DNA of 64,000 nt. Source: DAISIK01 sp036822055. Lineage in GTDB: Bacteria; Verrucomicrobiota; Verrucomicrobiia; Opitutales; Puniceicoccaceae. The notes below the pieces were generated by a model that was given only the letters and a program-made list of their open reading frames with translations, made no database searches and was not told where the DNA came from. This document shows, one piece after another, positions 38,061 to 45,695 of this stretch; position 1 is the stretch's first letter; each line of letters opens with the position of its first letter. The stretch is taken from the NCBI GenBank assembly GCA_036822055.1, contig DAISIK010000011.1, positions 1-64,000 of the forward strand, written 5' to 3'. Position numbers and translations under genes: made by a program.

Positions 38061-40255
38061 AACCATCTGAAACTCCCGGTGAGGAGAATCAAACCACGGC
38101 TCGGTGGTGGCTCTATTCCATTCTCATCCACCTCGGGCTGCTTGCCATCCTTTTCCTCACCCCGGCCAAGGATTACTTCTTTGGCCCCAAAACGGACCAG
38201 CCCAAGCCGGAGATAACCGTCTCCAGCCAGCGCGTTGAAGCTGTGGCGAGAAAGGTTGATCAAAACCAGAGGGAGATCTTCGAAGCCCGCCTCGAGGAAC
38301 TGCTCCAAATCTCCGAGCAAATGGAGGCCATCAAAATGAGTCGCCATGAGACCTACCAGGAAATCGCCGCCATTCTCGGTCAAGAGGCTCCTGAGAGAGC
38401 CCTCTCCGCCCTTGAAAAGGCCCTCTTGGGCATGCGTTCGGCATCCGATGCCCAAAAGGCGGCCAGAATCGTCCTCGAACCGGCTCCCCTTGCCACCGAG
38501 GGGAAGGAGATGCTCGAGACCACCGGGGTTGCTTTACCAAAGCTAGCTGAAGCCAGTCGCAGTCAGCGTGATGTCCGGGCCGCCCAGATTGAACTCACAA
38601 ATCAATTTGGCTTTCTCGAAATACCTGAACTCAACGCCCTCCAAACCATTGCTACCACCGACCAGGAGAAGGCTGACGATGCCCAAGCCAGCTGGGCCGA
38701 GGAGGTAGAAAACGCCCGGCGAGCCTCCCGAATGGTCGTTCGCTACCAAAGCGAGGTCGAAAGGAAGGACAGCGAAGTTCAGACCCAAAAGGGTCGAGTC
38801 GCGCGGATCGAAAACTCCCTGCAATCCGTCCGCGCAGAGATTGAAGATCTCGAAGCCCAACTTGCAGCAGAATCCCCATCTGACCCAGCCCGCCTTGAGA
38901 GAACGCTGCGGGATCGCAATGCCCGCCTCGAGCGTCTCCAGCGGGAGCTGGATCACCACTCGACCCGGTTGGAAACCTTCGTCGAGGAGCTTGCCTCCCG
39001 CGGAGCGAATTACCAACGGGCCATCGAGACTTTAGAGCATTCGTTGAATCGCCAAAAAACCCTTTCGCAAGAGGCCACCTCCCTTCAGGAGATTGCCTAC
39101 CAGAGCCAAACTGCCGTCGCAGAGGCCCTTCAACTTCTCACTCTTGAGGAACCCGAACCTCCCCAACCCGAGCTGGCTCGGGTTTCCGAACAACCCGACC
39201 TGTCCACCATCCCTCTCCCAGACCTCCTCGAGTACGCGGTCACCCTGGAGAACCAGATCGCCGAGGATTTTGACCAGATCTCCATCGCCAGCTCGGCCAT
39301 TATCCGGCAAACCTCCTTCGCCGAGGCCCAGCGCACTACGGAAAAAACCGTCTTCAACCGAGACGAGATCGATACCGGGATTCTCGCTCGCACCCCTGCC
39401 TCAAGCGAGGAAATGCTGGCCCGGCGGGAAACCCTCCGCTCAATGGGCGACCAGCTCAATTCTATGGTGTCCACCAGCCGCGATCTTCTCGCCCTCGTTT
39501 CCTCATCTCCCGATCTGGAGGTCGCCGGAGTCGATATCAACCTTGAGTGGCTCCGCCAGCAGGCTGAAGAGCACGAAGCCCTCCAATTAATGGCCCTTGA
39601 GGATGCCGGTGCTCGGGCTAAAGACCTCACCCAGATCATGACTGGCCTCTACAACGCAGAGTTTGCGGCTCTTCAGGTAGCTTCATCCTCTCCGGCAACC
39701 AGGACCCTCGGCAGCTCCTCCGGTCCGCCCTCCCTGCAGCGCGAGGAAGTTGCCAGACTTCCCGGCCGCCGTATTACAGCATCCGAAGAGGCATTTTCGA
39801 GCGGCCGATGGATGTTTGTCGATGGCTGGTACGCAGTCGGTCCGTTCCCAAATCAGGGGCGGCGCAATGTCGATACCCGGTTTCCTCCTGAAACTGCTGT
39901 TAATCTCGATGCCCGCTACCTCGGCTTGGAGGATCAGATCATCCAATGGGAGTTCGTTAAGGCCAACGACGTTTTTGTGTCCCCACCCAACGACCCGCCT
40001 TACGCCATCACCTATTACTACACGGAACTCTGGTTTGACGAGCCGCTCAATACCTGGATCGCCATCGGCAGCGATGATAACTCCCGTATCTGGATCGAGG
40101 ACACCCTCGTCTGGCTCAGTAGCTACAACCTCAAGGCTTGGAGGATCGATGAGGGATTCAGAAAAGTTCACTTTAGGCGAGGCATCAATCGGATCCTCGT
40201 TCGCGTCGAGAACGGTCACGGGGCAAGCGGATTCTCCCTCGCCATTCAATTGTAG
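38057..40255 (+). CDS. ExbBD-linked coiled-coil protein with PA14-like domain
   Basis: 732 residues, not a named family. One TM segment near the N-terminus (WWLYSILIHLGLLAILFL, residues ~17-34) places the rest in the periplasm, the same topology as TonB or TolA. Residues ~60-560 are Glu/Ala/Gln/Arg-rich and largely helical, with strong coiled-coil heptads around 210-330. The last ~140 residues form a beta-rich domain with FVDGWYAVGPF, IQWEFVK, TYYYTELWFDEP, AIGSDDNSRIWIED, and FRRGINRILVRVENG, the pattern of PA14/galactose-binding-like sandwiches. Start ATG 38057 overlaps the exbD stop. By position it may be the element that transmits ExbB/ExbD energy; it has no TonB C-terminal box. This role is an inference. 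Confidence 0.85.
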   Translation: MKPSETPGEENQTTARWWLYSILIHLGLLAILFLTPAKDYFFGPKTDQPKPEITVSSQRVEAVARKVDQNQREIFEARLEELLQISEQMEAIKMSRHETYQEIAAILGQEAPERALSALEKALLGMRSASDAQKAARIVLEPAPLATEGKEMLETTGVALPKLAEASRSQRDVRAAQIELTNQFGFLEIPELNALQTIATTDQEKADDAQASWAEEVENARRASRMVVRYQSEVERKDSEVQTQKGRVARIENSLQSVRAEIEDLEAQLAAESPSDPARLERTLRDRNARLERLQRELDHHSTRLETFVEELASRGANYQRAIETLEHSLNRQKTLSQEATSLQEIAYQSQTAVAEALQLLTLEEPEPPQPELARVSEQPDLSTIPLPDLLEYAVTLENQIAEDFDQISIASSAIIRQTSFAEAQRTTEKTVFNRDEIDTGILARTPASSEEMLARRETLRSMGDQLNSMVSTSRDLLALVSSSPDLEVAGVDINLEWLRQQAEEHEALQLMALEDAGARAKDLTQIMTGLYNAEFAALQVASSSPATRTLGSSSGPPSLQREEVARLPGRRITASEEAFSSGRWMFVDGWYAVGPFPNQGRRNVDTRFPPETAVNLDARYLGLEDQIIQWEFVKANDVFVSPPNDPPYAITYYYTELWFDEPLNTWIAIGSDDNSRIWIEDTLVWLSSYNLKAWRIDEGFRKVHFRRGINRILVRVENGHGASGFSLAIQL

Positions 40256-40529
40256 CTGGTCAACAGCTCAGACTTTCGGTGCGACTCGGCCTCCGAGTTT
40301 ACCGCCCCCGGCTTTGGCACTAGAGTCCCCGTACTTTGTCCCTGAACCAAGTCTCGCTTTGGGCCGCTATTTTAAGCCCTGTCTCGGGGAACAATCCCTC
40401 CCACGCCTTTGGCAGACTTCAAATGCCAGGTAAGTGCGCCCGACCGGCTGCGTAAAAAAAGCCGCCGGAGTGCTCCGGCGGCTCAGTATCTATCTCAAAC
40501 AATCAGCCAGAGAAGAAAGGGAACCAGTT
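40256..40529. other. Convergent intergenic region
   Basis: A 274-base space between the coiled-coil gene (plus) and the helicase gene (minus). No gene is seen; it holds the helicase terminator. The plus strand has no clear T-run after a hairpin. Confidence 0.5.
40454..40482 (-). terminator. Intrinsic terminator of the DEAD-box helicase gene
   Basis: A perfect 10-bp GC-rich stem, GCCGCCGGAG and CTCCGGCGGC (40461-40470 and 40473-40482), is followed on the minus strand by seven T. It lies 47 bases past the helicase stop. Confidence 0.9.
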
Positions 40530-41888
40530 TCAGGCCTTAGCCCGCTGACGGTTCTCCTTGCGGGGTCCGCTGCGATAATTTTTCGAAGCCCCTTGTTCCT
40601 GACGATCCCTTCCCTGGAATCGACGGTTGCCTCCCGGTTTTCCGCCCGAGCGAAAACGATTACCGCCCCCACCATTTTTCCGGCCTTCTGGTTTTCCTCG
40701 ACCTCCACCACTTCTACGCTTGGCAGCGATCGCCGAGGAGTGGAAGGCGTGGTCAGAGTCCTCCGGAACCTCCTTCCGCAGCACTTTCTCTACTGCATTG
40801 AGCAAACCGATTTCATCAGCTGCGCAAAAAGAAACTGCCCGGCCGCTCTTCCCTGCCCGCGCAGTCCGTCCGATTCGGTGAACGTAGCTCTCTGGCTCGT
40901 TGGGGAGATCGTAGTTGATCACCAGGGTGATGTTCTTCACGTCGATTCCACGAGCTGCTACATCGGTCGCCACCAGCACAGGGATGCGCCCATCCCGAAA
41001 CCGGTCCAGACTGCGCTGGCGAGCAGCTTGGGTCTTGTTTCCATGGATTGCGTCCGCCGGTATTCCCGCCTTGCTCAAGCTGACAGCCAACCGATTGGCA
41101 GCGTGTTTCGTCCGCATGAAAATGAGATTTAGCTCCCCTTCATTCTGGTCCATCCGCTGCTCCATCATTTCAAAGACCATCGCCTCTTTTTTGGCTCGAT
41201 CGACGAAGCGTACATACTGGTCGATGTTCTCGGCTGTGGTACCCTCCGGCACGATCCGAATGTTCTCGGGATCGCGCATGTACTTCTCGGCCAGCTTCGC
41301 GATGGGCGGGGCCATCGTTGCCGAGAAGAGGAGTGTCTGGCGCTTCGTCGGGAGCTTGGCCAGGATCCTTTCGATATCGGGGATGAAGCCCATATCCAGC
41401 ATCCGGTCAGCCTCATCAAGGATCAGATGGCGAACCTCTGACCCATCGAAAAAACCCTGTTGCATCAGGTCAATCAGCCGTCCCGGTGTTGCCACCAGAA
41501 CGTCCAATCCGCCCCGGAGCGCCTTTTCCTGAGGCCGCTGGGAAACTCCTCCGTAGACAAGGCCAACCTTGGGTCGGAGAAAACGCCCATAAGCCTTAAA
41601 ACTGTCAGCCACTTGCACCGCCAGCTCTCTCGTTGGAACGAGTACCAAACAACGGATCTCATTCCGGTAAGCTGGCTCCTCCCGTTTCCCCAAATGGTCG
41701 AGGATGGGAAGGGCAAAAGCCGCCGTTTTACCGGTACCCGTTTGGGCACAGGCAATCAAATCCTTGCCCTTGAGCACGATCGGGATCGCCTGCTCCTGAA
41801 TCGGCGATGGATGAGTGTAACCCTTGAATGCAAGGGCCTTTTGAAGTGGCGCGCACAAAGGCATCGCCTCGAATGTAACCTCGGTCAT
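40530..41888 (-). CDS. rhlE: DEAD-box ATP-dependent RNA helicase, RhlE type
   Basis: 452 residues. All helicase motifs are intact in order: Q motif with SPIQEQAIP, Walker A AQTGTGKT, PTRELAVQ, TPGRLID, DEAD with LDEADRMLDMGF, SAT, ATDVAARGID and HRIGRTARAG. The last ~85 residues are Gly/Arg/Lys-rich (GGGRGKPEGRKNGGGGN), a non-specific RNA-binding tail usual in RhlE-like proteins. It unwinds short RNA duplexes in ribosome assembly or RNA decay; the exact paralogue cannot be fixed by eye. Start ATG 41888 with no obvious Shine-Dalgarno. Single-gene unit closed by a strong terminator. Confidence 0.95.
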   Translation of the reverse strand: MTEVTFEAMPLCAPLQKALAFKGYTHPSPIQEQAIPIVLKGKDLIACAQTGTGKTAAFALPILDHLGKREEPAYRNEIRCLVLVPTRELAVQVADSFKAYGRFLRPKVGLVYGGVSQRPQEKALRGGLDVLVATPGRLIDLMQQGFFDGSEVRHLILDEADRMLDMGFIPDIERILAKLPTKRQTLLFSATMAPPIAKLAEKYMRDPENIRIVPEGTTAENIDQYVRFVDRAKKEAMVFEMMEQRMDQNEGELNLIFMRTKHAANRLAVSLSKAGIPADAIHGNKTQAARQRSLDRFRDGRIPVLVATDVAARGIDVKNITLVINYDLPNEPESYVHRIGRTARAGKSGRAVSFCAADEIGLLNAVEKVLRKEVPEDSDHAFHSSAIAAKRRSGGGRGKPEGRKNGGGGNRFRSGGKPGGNRRFQGRDRQEQGASKNYRSGPRKENRQRAKA

Positions 41889-42223
41889 AGTTCATTGGTC
41901 ACCGATTTGCTAGTTGCCGACGGGTGACACGCCGCTCGATGAGGATTGTTTTTGATTAATACCAGATACAATCGCTCATCGAAGACAGACCGGATCGGTG
42001 CGGAGTAGAAACACGGCGACTCCCACCATGACTCCACGAAGCTAATCGTGCCAGGATTGAACAGGTTGGCAAGCTCCAAATTTGCACGCTTTACTGCAAT
42101 GCTGCAGGCCCTCAAACTCTTAAAAATCGGCCCACGGTGTAAAAACGGCAACGACTCGCCAATAATCGGCGTTGCTTTGACCCCATTTGTTGCCTATCCA
42201 TGCAAAAGTTCCGTTAGGAAATA
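41889..42223. promoter_or_regulatory. Divergent intergenic region, helicase / GYF gene
   Basis: 335 bases with no supported gene; an 88-codon minus-strand frame here lacks any recognisable feature. TTGACC at 42177-42182 is a possible -35 for the GYF-domain gene, without a good -10. Nothing else stands out. Confidence 0.4.
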
Positions 42224-43456
42224 ATGAAAGCCACCACTCACCTGTTCTACATCGGTAAAAAGAAAAACGACATGTACGGGCCGTTTCACTGGAAACTGAT
42301 CGTTGAGTGGGACCAACTTGGCCTTTTGGAAGGATTCATCTACCAGTCCGAAACTTCCTCCCTTGAACCGATCTCTGAATTGGTGGCCCGGCGGGGCGTC
42401 CCGGTTGCGGTTGATGCCAAAGTGGCCAGCTTCAAAAACCGCACTGACAAGCCTCCCCAGTGCACCCTCGCTCAAATGGAAACCCTAAAGATGCTGGGTC
42501 TTCCAAAAATAGATGTCCCCCTCGATCAGGAGCTCGCCGCTTACATCCAGCGTCGCCTTCAAATGAGCAGCGACGAATTGAGCGGCGATTCCGATATTCG
42601 GAATGCTTTCGCAGTCGCAGAAACGGGAAAACGAAGCGTTTTAGGACACTCTACGGCCGTTTTTCTCCCGCCGCCCGACTTGATTGATGAGGAAGGGGAG
42701 GAAGCCGAGGAATTAACCAAATCGGGCAGCGGCCTGTCCAAAGGCATCCTGCTCGTACTCTTTGTCCTCCTGCTCGCCGGGGGAGGGGCTGCCTACTACT
42801 TCTTAGAAATTGCTCAGGCTAAGGATCAAACCTCCCAAACCTTGCCCCAGGCTACCGAAACCCCGGAGGAGCTTGCCCCCGAATTAGCCTCGCCGACAGA
42901 CGCCGTACCGGAAGTTTCCGAGTCGCTCACCGGGGAAGATCTACCTGCAAGTGATTCTGGAGGACCGGGCATTGAGATAGAACTTCCCGCCGATGAATTT
43001 GAAATCCTGACTTCAGGGGTCAACACCGAGGAAGATTCCGAAGTTACCCCTCCTGCACCGAGCGAGACCTCAACCCTCCCAAATCTTCCAGCTGACGAGC
43101 AATCGGAAGCTGAGGACCCGATCGTCCCCTCCGAGATGATCGACTTAACCGAACAAATCGTGCCCGGAAAGGAAGAGCTGTCTGAAGAAGACTCTTTTGA
43201 ACGACTATCCGAGAATTCCACGAACCGACCGGCCACTGTTCCGGATTCAGAACCAAAACCTGAACCGCAACCCGAACCAGAGCCGGAGCCGGAACCACAG
43301 CCCCAGCCTGAACCGCGGCCCACACCTCAACCCGAGCCTCGGCCGGAACCGAAGCCCGAGCCTGAACCGGAACCTCAGCCTGAGCCAAAGCCGGAACCTG
43401 CCCCGAAAAAGAAAGAAGACGAGGTAAGGTTTCCCTCCTTCAGACCACCTTTCTGA
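42224..43456 (+). CDS. GYF-domain membrane protein with Pro-Glu repeat tail
   Basis: 410 residues. Residues ~1-60 fit the GYF_2 domain: FYIGKKKNDMYGPFHWKLIV, with the YGPF core and WDQLGLL following, a fold that binds proline-rich peptides. One TM (ILLVLFVLLLAGGGAAYYF) lies at about residues 187-206. After an acidic Ser/Thr/Glu-rich linker comes a run of about 45 residues alternating Pro and Glu/Lys/Gln (PEPEPEPEPQPQPEP and similar; nt ~43250-43410), ending KKKEDEVRFPSFRPPF. The N-terminal half should be cytoplasmic and the extended repeat periplasmic, as in TonB-type spanners. TAGGA five bases before ATG 42224 supports the start. Function unknown. Confidence 0.85.
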   Translation: MKATTHLFYIGKKKNDMYGPFHWKLIVEWDQLGLLEGFIYQSETSSLEPISELVARRGVPVAVDAKVASFKNRTDKPPQCTLAQMETLKMLGLPKIDVPLDQELAAYIQRRLQMSSDELSGDSDIRNAFAVAETGKRSVLGHSTAVFLPPPDLIDEEGEEAEELTKSGSGLSKGILLVLFVLLLAGGGAAYYFLEIAQAKDQTSQTLPQATETPEELAPELASPTDAVPEVSESLTGEDLPASDSGGPGIEIELPADEFEILTSGVNTEEDSEVTPPAPSETSTLPNLPADEQSEAEDPIVPSEMIDLTEQIVPGKEELSEEDSFERLSENSTNRPATVPDSEPKPEPQPEPEPEPEPQPQPEPRPTPQPEPRPEPKPEPEPEPQPEPKPEPAPKKKEDEVRFPSFRPPF

Positions 43457-44038
43457 TCGTAGACTTCCGCTTCTCGACGGCCGTCATTCCCTTTCCTCGA
43501 CCATCCTCAGGGCACAACGGGGCTTCGATCACCGGTTCAGAGCTTCGAGACCCTATTCATAGACCACCAATCGGATTGGATGGCTTGTCCGGGCCGACAA
43601 GGTCCAGCTTGGTTCGGGCACCCCTGGATCGGTCTTCAGGACCCACCCCGCCTCTCCACCAAGCTAACAAAAATCACCAACCGGTAAACCGATCCTTGCC
43701 TGTTGGGGAAAATAATCGAAATCGGGATCGAAATCGAAGTCGGGATCGCTATCGATCGCGATGAAACAAATTCCCTACCCGGACGCTGCACTCAAAGCGG
43801 ACAAGCCGCGTGAGCGAACTTACCCGTGCAATAAACACCTTCTCACTTCTTCTCGATACCCGCTCTGGATTCCTTGCGGCTCAGTCGGAACCACGGCGCA
43901 ATCCAATCGCTCGCCTTGAGAGAAGCAATCTGCGACCAGGAATCCGCCCGCCTCGAGGAAATCCCGATTGGTGGGAGCGAGAGCCCGTGCTTGTGACTTC
44001 TGCCGAGTGAAGAAGTCCTGCCGAGACCAAACGATTGC
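43457..44038. other. 582-base intergenic stretch with repeat
   Basis: No supported gene: the short plus-strand frames (for example 43576-43764 and 43810-44010) lack family signals, good starts and coding-like composition. It contains the hexamer repeat at 43715-43762, and just after that a GCGG-ACAAG-CCGC hairpin around 43797-43809. The stretch may be a dispersed repeat element, which one window cannot show. Confidence 0.5.
43715..43762. repeat. Imperfect tandem hexamer repeat (RTCGNN)n
   Basis: Seven consecutive hexamers read atcgaa, atcggg, atcgaa, atcgaa, gtcggg, atcgct, atcgat, followed by cgcgat. The phase is exact while two positions vary, as in simple repeats that have drifted. Confidence 0.8.
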
Positions 44039-44311
44039 TCAGTAATCGTTGAACTGGACCAATCCCCAGAGAAGGCTTAGGTGGTTCCCTGAGTAGTTTT
44101 CCCGCAACATCAGGTCATCCGACTCCACACCAAACGATGTCGGAGTCTTCTGAGCGTAAGCCCCTTCCTCGAACTTCACCAATCCAAGGAAGTTGAAGCC
44201 CTCACGAGGCTTGATTAACGCAGCTTGCTCACTGGAGGAGGGAGCCTTGCAAGCCGAAAGGGAAATTGCCGCGACCACGCAGGTGGCGAGGAGAAGGAGG
44301 CGGTTTCGCAT
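44039..44311 (-). CDS. Small outer-membrane-type lipoprotein
   Basis: 90 residues. A signal sequence (MRNRLLLLATCVVAAISLSAC) ends in a lipobox, LSAC, with Cys21 as the lipidated residue. The mature part is about 70 residues and contains two similar short motifs, FNFLGLVKFEE and SLLWGLVQFND, at about 40-50 and the C-terminus. No family recognised. Its stop codon lies within an inverted repeat, AACGATT-N7-AATCGTT (44030-44050), which has no T-run. It stands alone, downstream of the hybrid kinase on the same strand. Confidence 0.7.
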   Translation of the reverse strand: MRNRLLLLATCVVAAISLSACKAPSSSEQAALIKPREGFNFLGLVKFEEGAYAQKTPTSFGVESDDLMLRENYSGNHLSLLWGLVQFNDY

Positions 44312-44361
44312 AGGGAATCATTGAAAGGACAAACGATGCTTCGCAACTCTAAAATCCATTC

Positions 44362-45513
44362 TTAAGTCCCTGAAGGTCCACGGGCCAGGGCAGCCTGGAT
44401 TGCCTCCTTCAACTCCGACAAACTGTAAGGTTTTTGAATAGAGGCTACAAATCCCGCCGCCGCTGCATCCAGCATCACCGGGTCAAAAGCCATTCCACTG
44501 GTAATCAATACCGGAACTCTCGGATCTTCTTTTCTCAACTGCCTTAGTGTCTCAACGCCTCCCCACCCACCGGGCACATTAAGATCGAGAATCATGAGGT
44601 CAAAAGCGTCACCTTCCTCAACGGCTTCCCTCCAGGCTCGAACGCAAGAGCGCCCTTCCCCGGCGAAGTAGGCCCGATAACCCAAATGATCGAGCAAAGC
44701 ACTGGTAATGTCCCGCACCATGGGGTCATCATCCATCACTAAAATACGCACCGATTGCTCATCCTCAGCCTTTGCCCCGGCCGAGGAAGCTTCCCCGGTT
44801 TCGTATAAATCCCGGTCCTGATGGGCCGGCATTTCCACCCTGAAAATCGCACCGCGCTTTCCGTTGCGGGCAAAGATCCGCCCGCCACTAACCTCCACGT
44901 GCTCCTTCACCACCGCGAGGCCCATCCCGTGCCCGCCCGCTCGCTCACTGAATCCATCCTCGAACAAACGTTTCTCGGCCTCCTCTGAAAGTCCCGGGCC
45001 CTCATCCTCAACCTCGAGAACCATAACCTTCGGCTCATCAGCCTCTTTTGGGAAAAGCCTGACTTCAATGTTGCCACCATCCGGCATCATCTGGCTGGCA
45101 TTGGCAATCAGGTTGGTCAAAATCTGCATCGCCCGGATTGGGGATATCACTACCTTTCGCGAACTGGCCGCCACCGAAAGGTGGACGCAATGCTTGCGGT
45201 GATTGATCACCAAATCCCCTGCCGTTTTGGCGATCCTTGCTAAAGAAAGCGGGGAAAACTCCTCTCCGCTTTTCCGCGTATCGAGGATCCGGATGGCGAC
45301 ATCCTGGGCATAGATCGCCACCCGAGCCGCAGCCTCAAGGTGTCGAAGTGAAACCGTCGACGGACTCATCTCCTCCCTCGCCAACTCAAGGTGCCCGATG
45401 ATGTTCGCAAAAATGTTTTTGAAGTCGTGAACCGCTGCCGCCGTGAGCTCGGACGATTTTGTTGAAACCAAGGCCCCTCGACCGTTCTTGTCTGGATCCA
45501 GGATCACGCTCAT
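44362..45513 (-). CDS. Sensorless hybrid histidine kinase with C-terminal receiver
   Basis: 383 residues from ATG 45513 (an in-frame TTG at 45522 adds three). There is no TM and no sensory domain. The H-box is AAAVHDFKNIFANIIGHLEL with the phospho-accepting His in HDFKN; the ATPase part shows the N-box LIANASQ, VEDEGPGLS (G1) and GHGMGLAVVKEHV (G2). The receiver (~262-383) has the acidic pair MDDDP, the phospho-acceptor Asp in MILDLNVPGG, the Thr/Ser in LITSG and Lys in QKPY, all intact. No DNA-binding output. It is divergent from glyS with a palindrome between. A soluble phosphorelay part whose partner is not in view. Confidence 0.88.
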   Translation of the reverse strand: MSVILDPDKNGRGALVSTKSSELTAAAVHDFKNIFANIIGHLELAREEMSPSTVSLRHLEAAARVAIYAQDVAIRILDTRKSGEEFSPLSLARIAKTAGDLVINHRKHCVHLSVAASSRKVVISPIRAMQILTNLIANASQMMPDGGNIEVRLFPKEADEPKVMVLEVEDEGPGLSEEAEKRLFEDGFSERAGGHGMGLAVVKEHVEVSGGRIFARNGKRGAIFRVEMPAHQDRDLYETGEASSAGAKAEDEQSVRILVMDDDPMVRDITSALLDHLGYRAYFAGEGRSCVRAWREAVEEGDAFDLMILDLNVPGGWGGVETLRQLRKEDPRVPVLITSGMAFDPVMLDAAAAGFVASIQKPYSLSELKEAIQAALARGPSGT

Positions 45514-45560
45514 TCTCGGCAAGTAGTGACAGAAAGACCCTCAAATTACAAAGCAAAGGT

Positions 45561-45581
45561 AAAAGAATTTAACATTCTTTT
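45561..45581. promoter_or_regulatory. Inverted repeat AAAAGAAT-N5-ATTCTTTT
   Basis: A perfect 8-bp inverted repeat with a 5-base centre lies between the divergent hybrid kinase and glyS genes. It could be an operator for either side. It is too AT-rich to be a good terminator and no gene converges on it. Confidence 0.4.
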
Positions 45582-45660
45582 AGACCCTATCCCCGACACC
45601 TGGAACCAATCCCAAACCCTCCAGCCCGCATCGCAATCAGCTTCGCCCAAAGGGATGCCC

Positions 45661-45689
45661 TTGACTCATTACTTCCGCCCGAAATAAAT
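45661..45689 (+). promoter_or_regulatory. Possible promoter of the glyS-pyr operon
   Basis: TTGACT (45661-45666), 17 bases, ATAAAT (45684-45689). The -35 is good; the -10 is weak. If real, transcription would begin close to the ATG at 45696, giving a very short or absent leader. Confidence 0.35.
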
Positions 45690-45695
45690 CGTTCA

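Noticed and set aside
41885..42151. 88-codon minus-strand frame before the helicase
   Set aside because: No family features; it overlaps the helicase start and lies in a promoter region.
43715..43762. Hexamer repeat as a CRISPR or origin iteron array
   Set aside because: Units are six bases with no spacers, there are no cas, dnaA or rep genes nearby, and the units are too short for iterons.
43810..44010. 66-codon plus-strand frame in the repeat-bearing intergenic region
   Set aside because: Weak start, no hydrophobic core or motif, and Arg/Pro/Ser-heavy composition like random GC-rich sequence.
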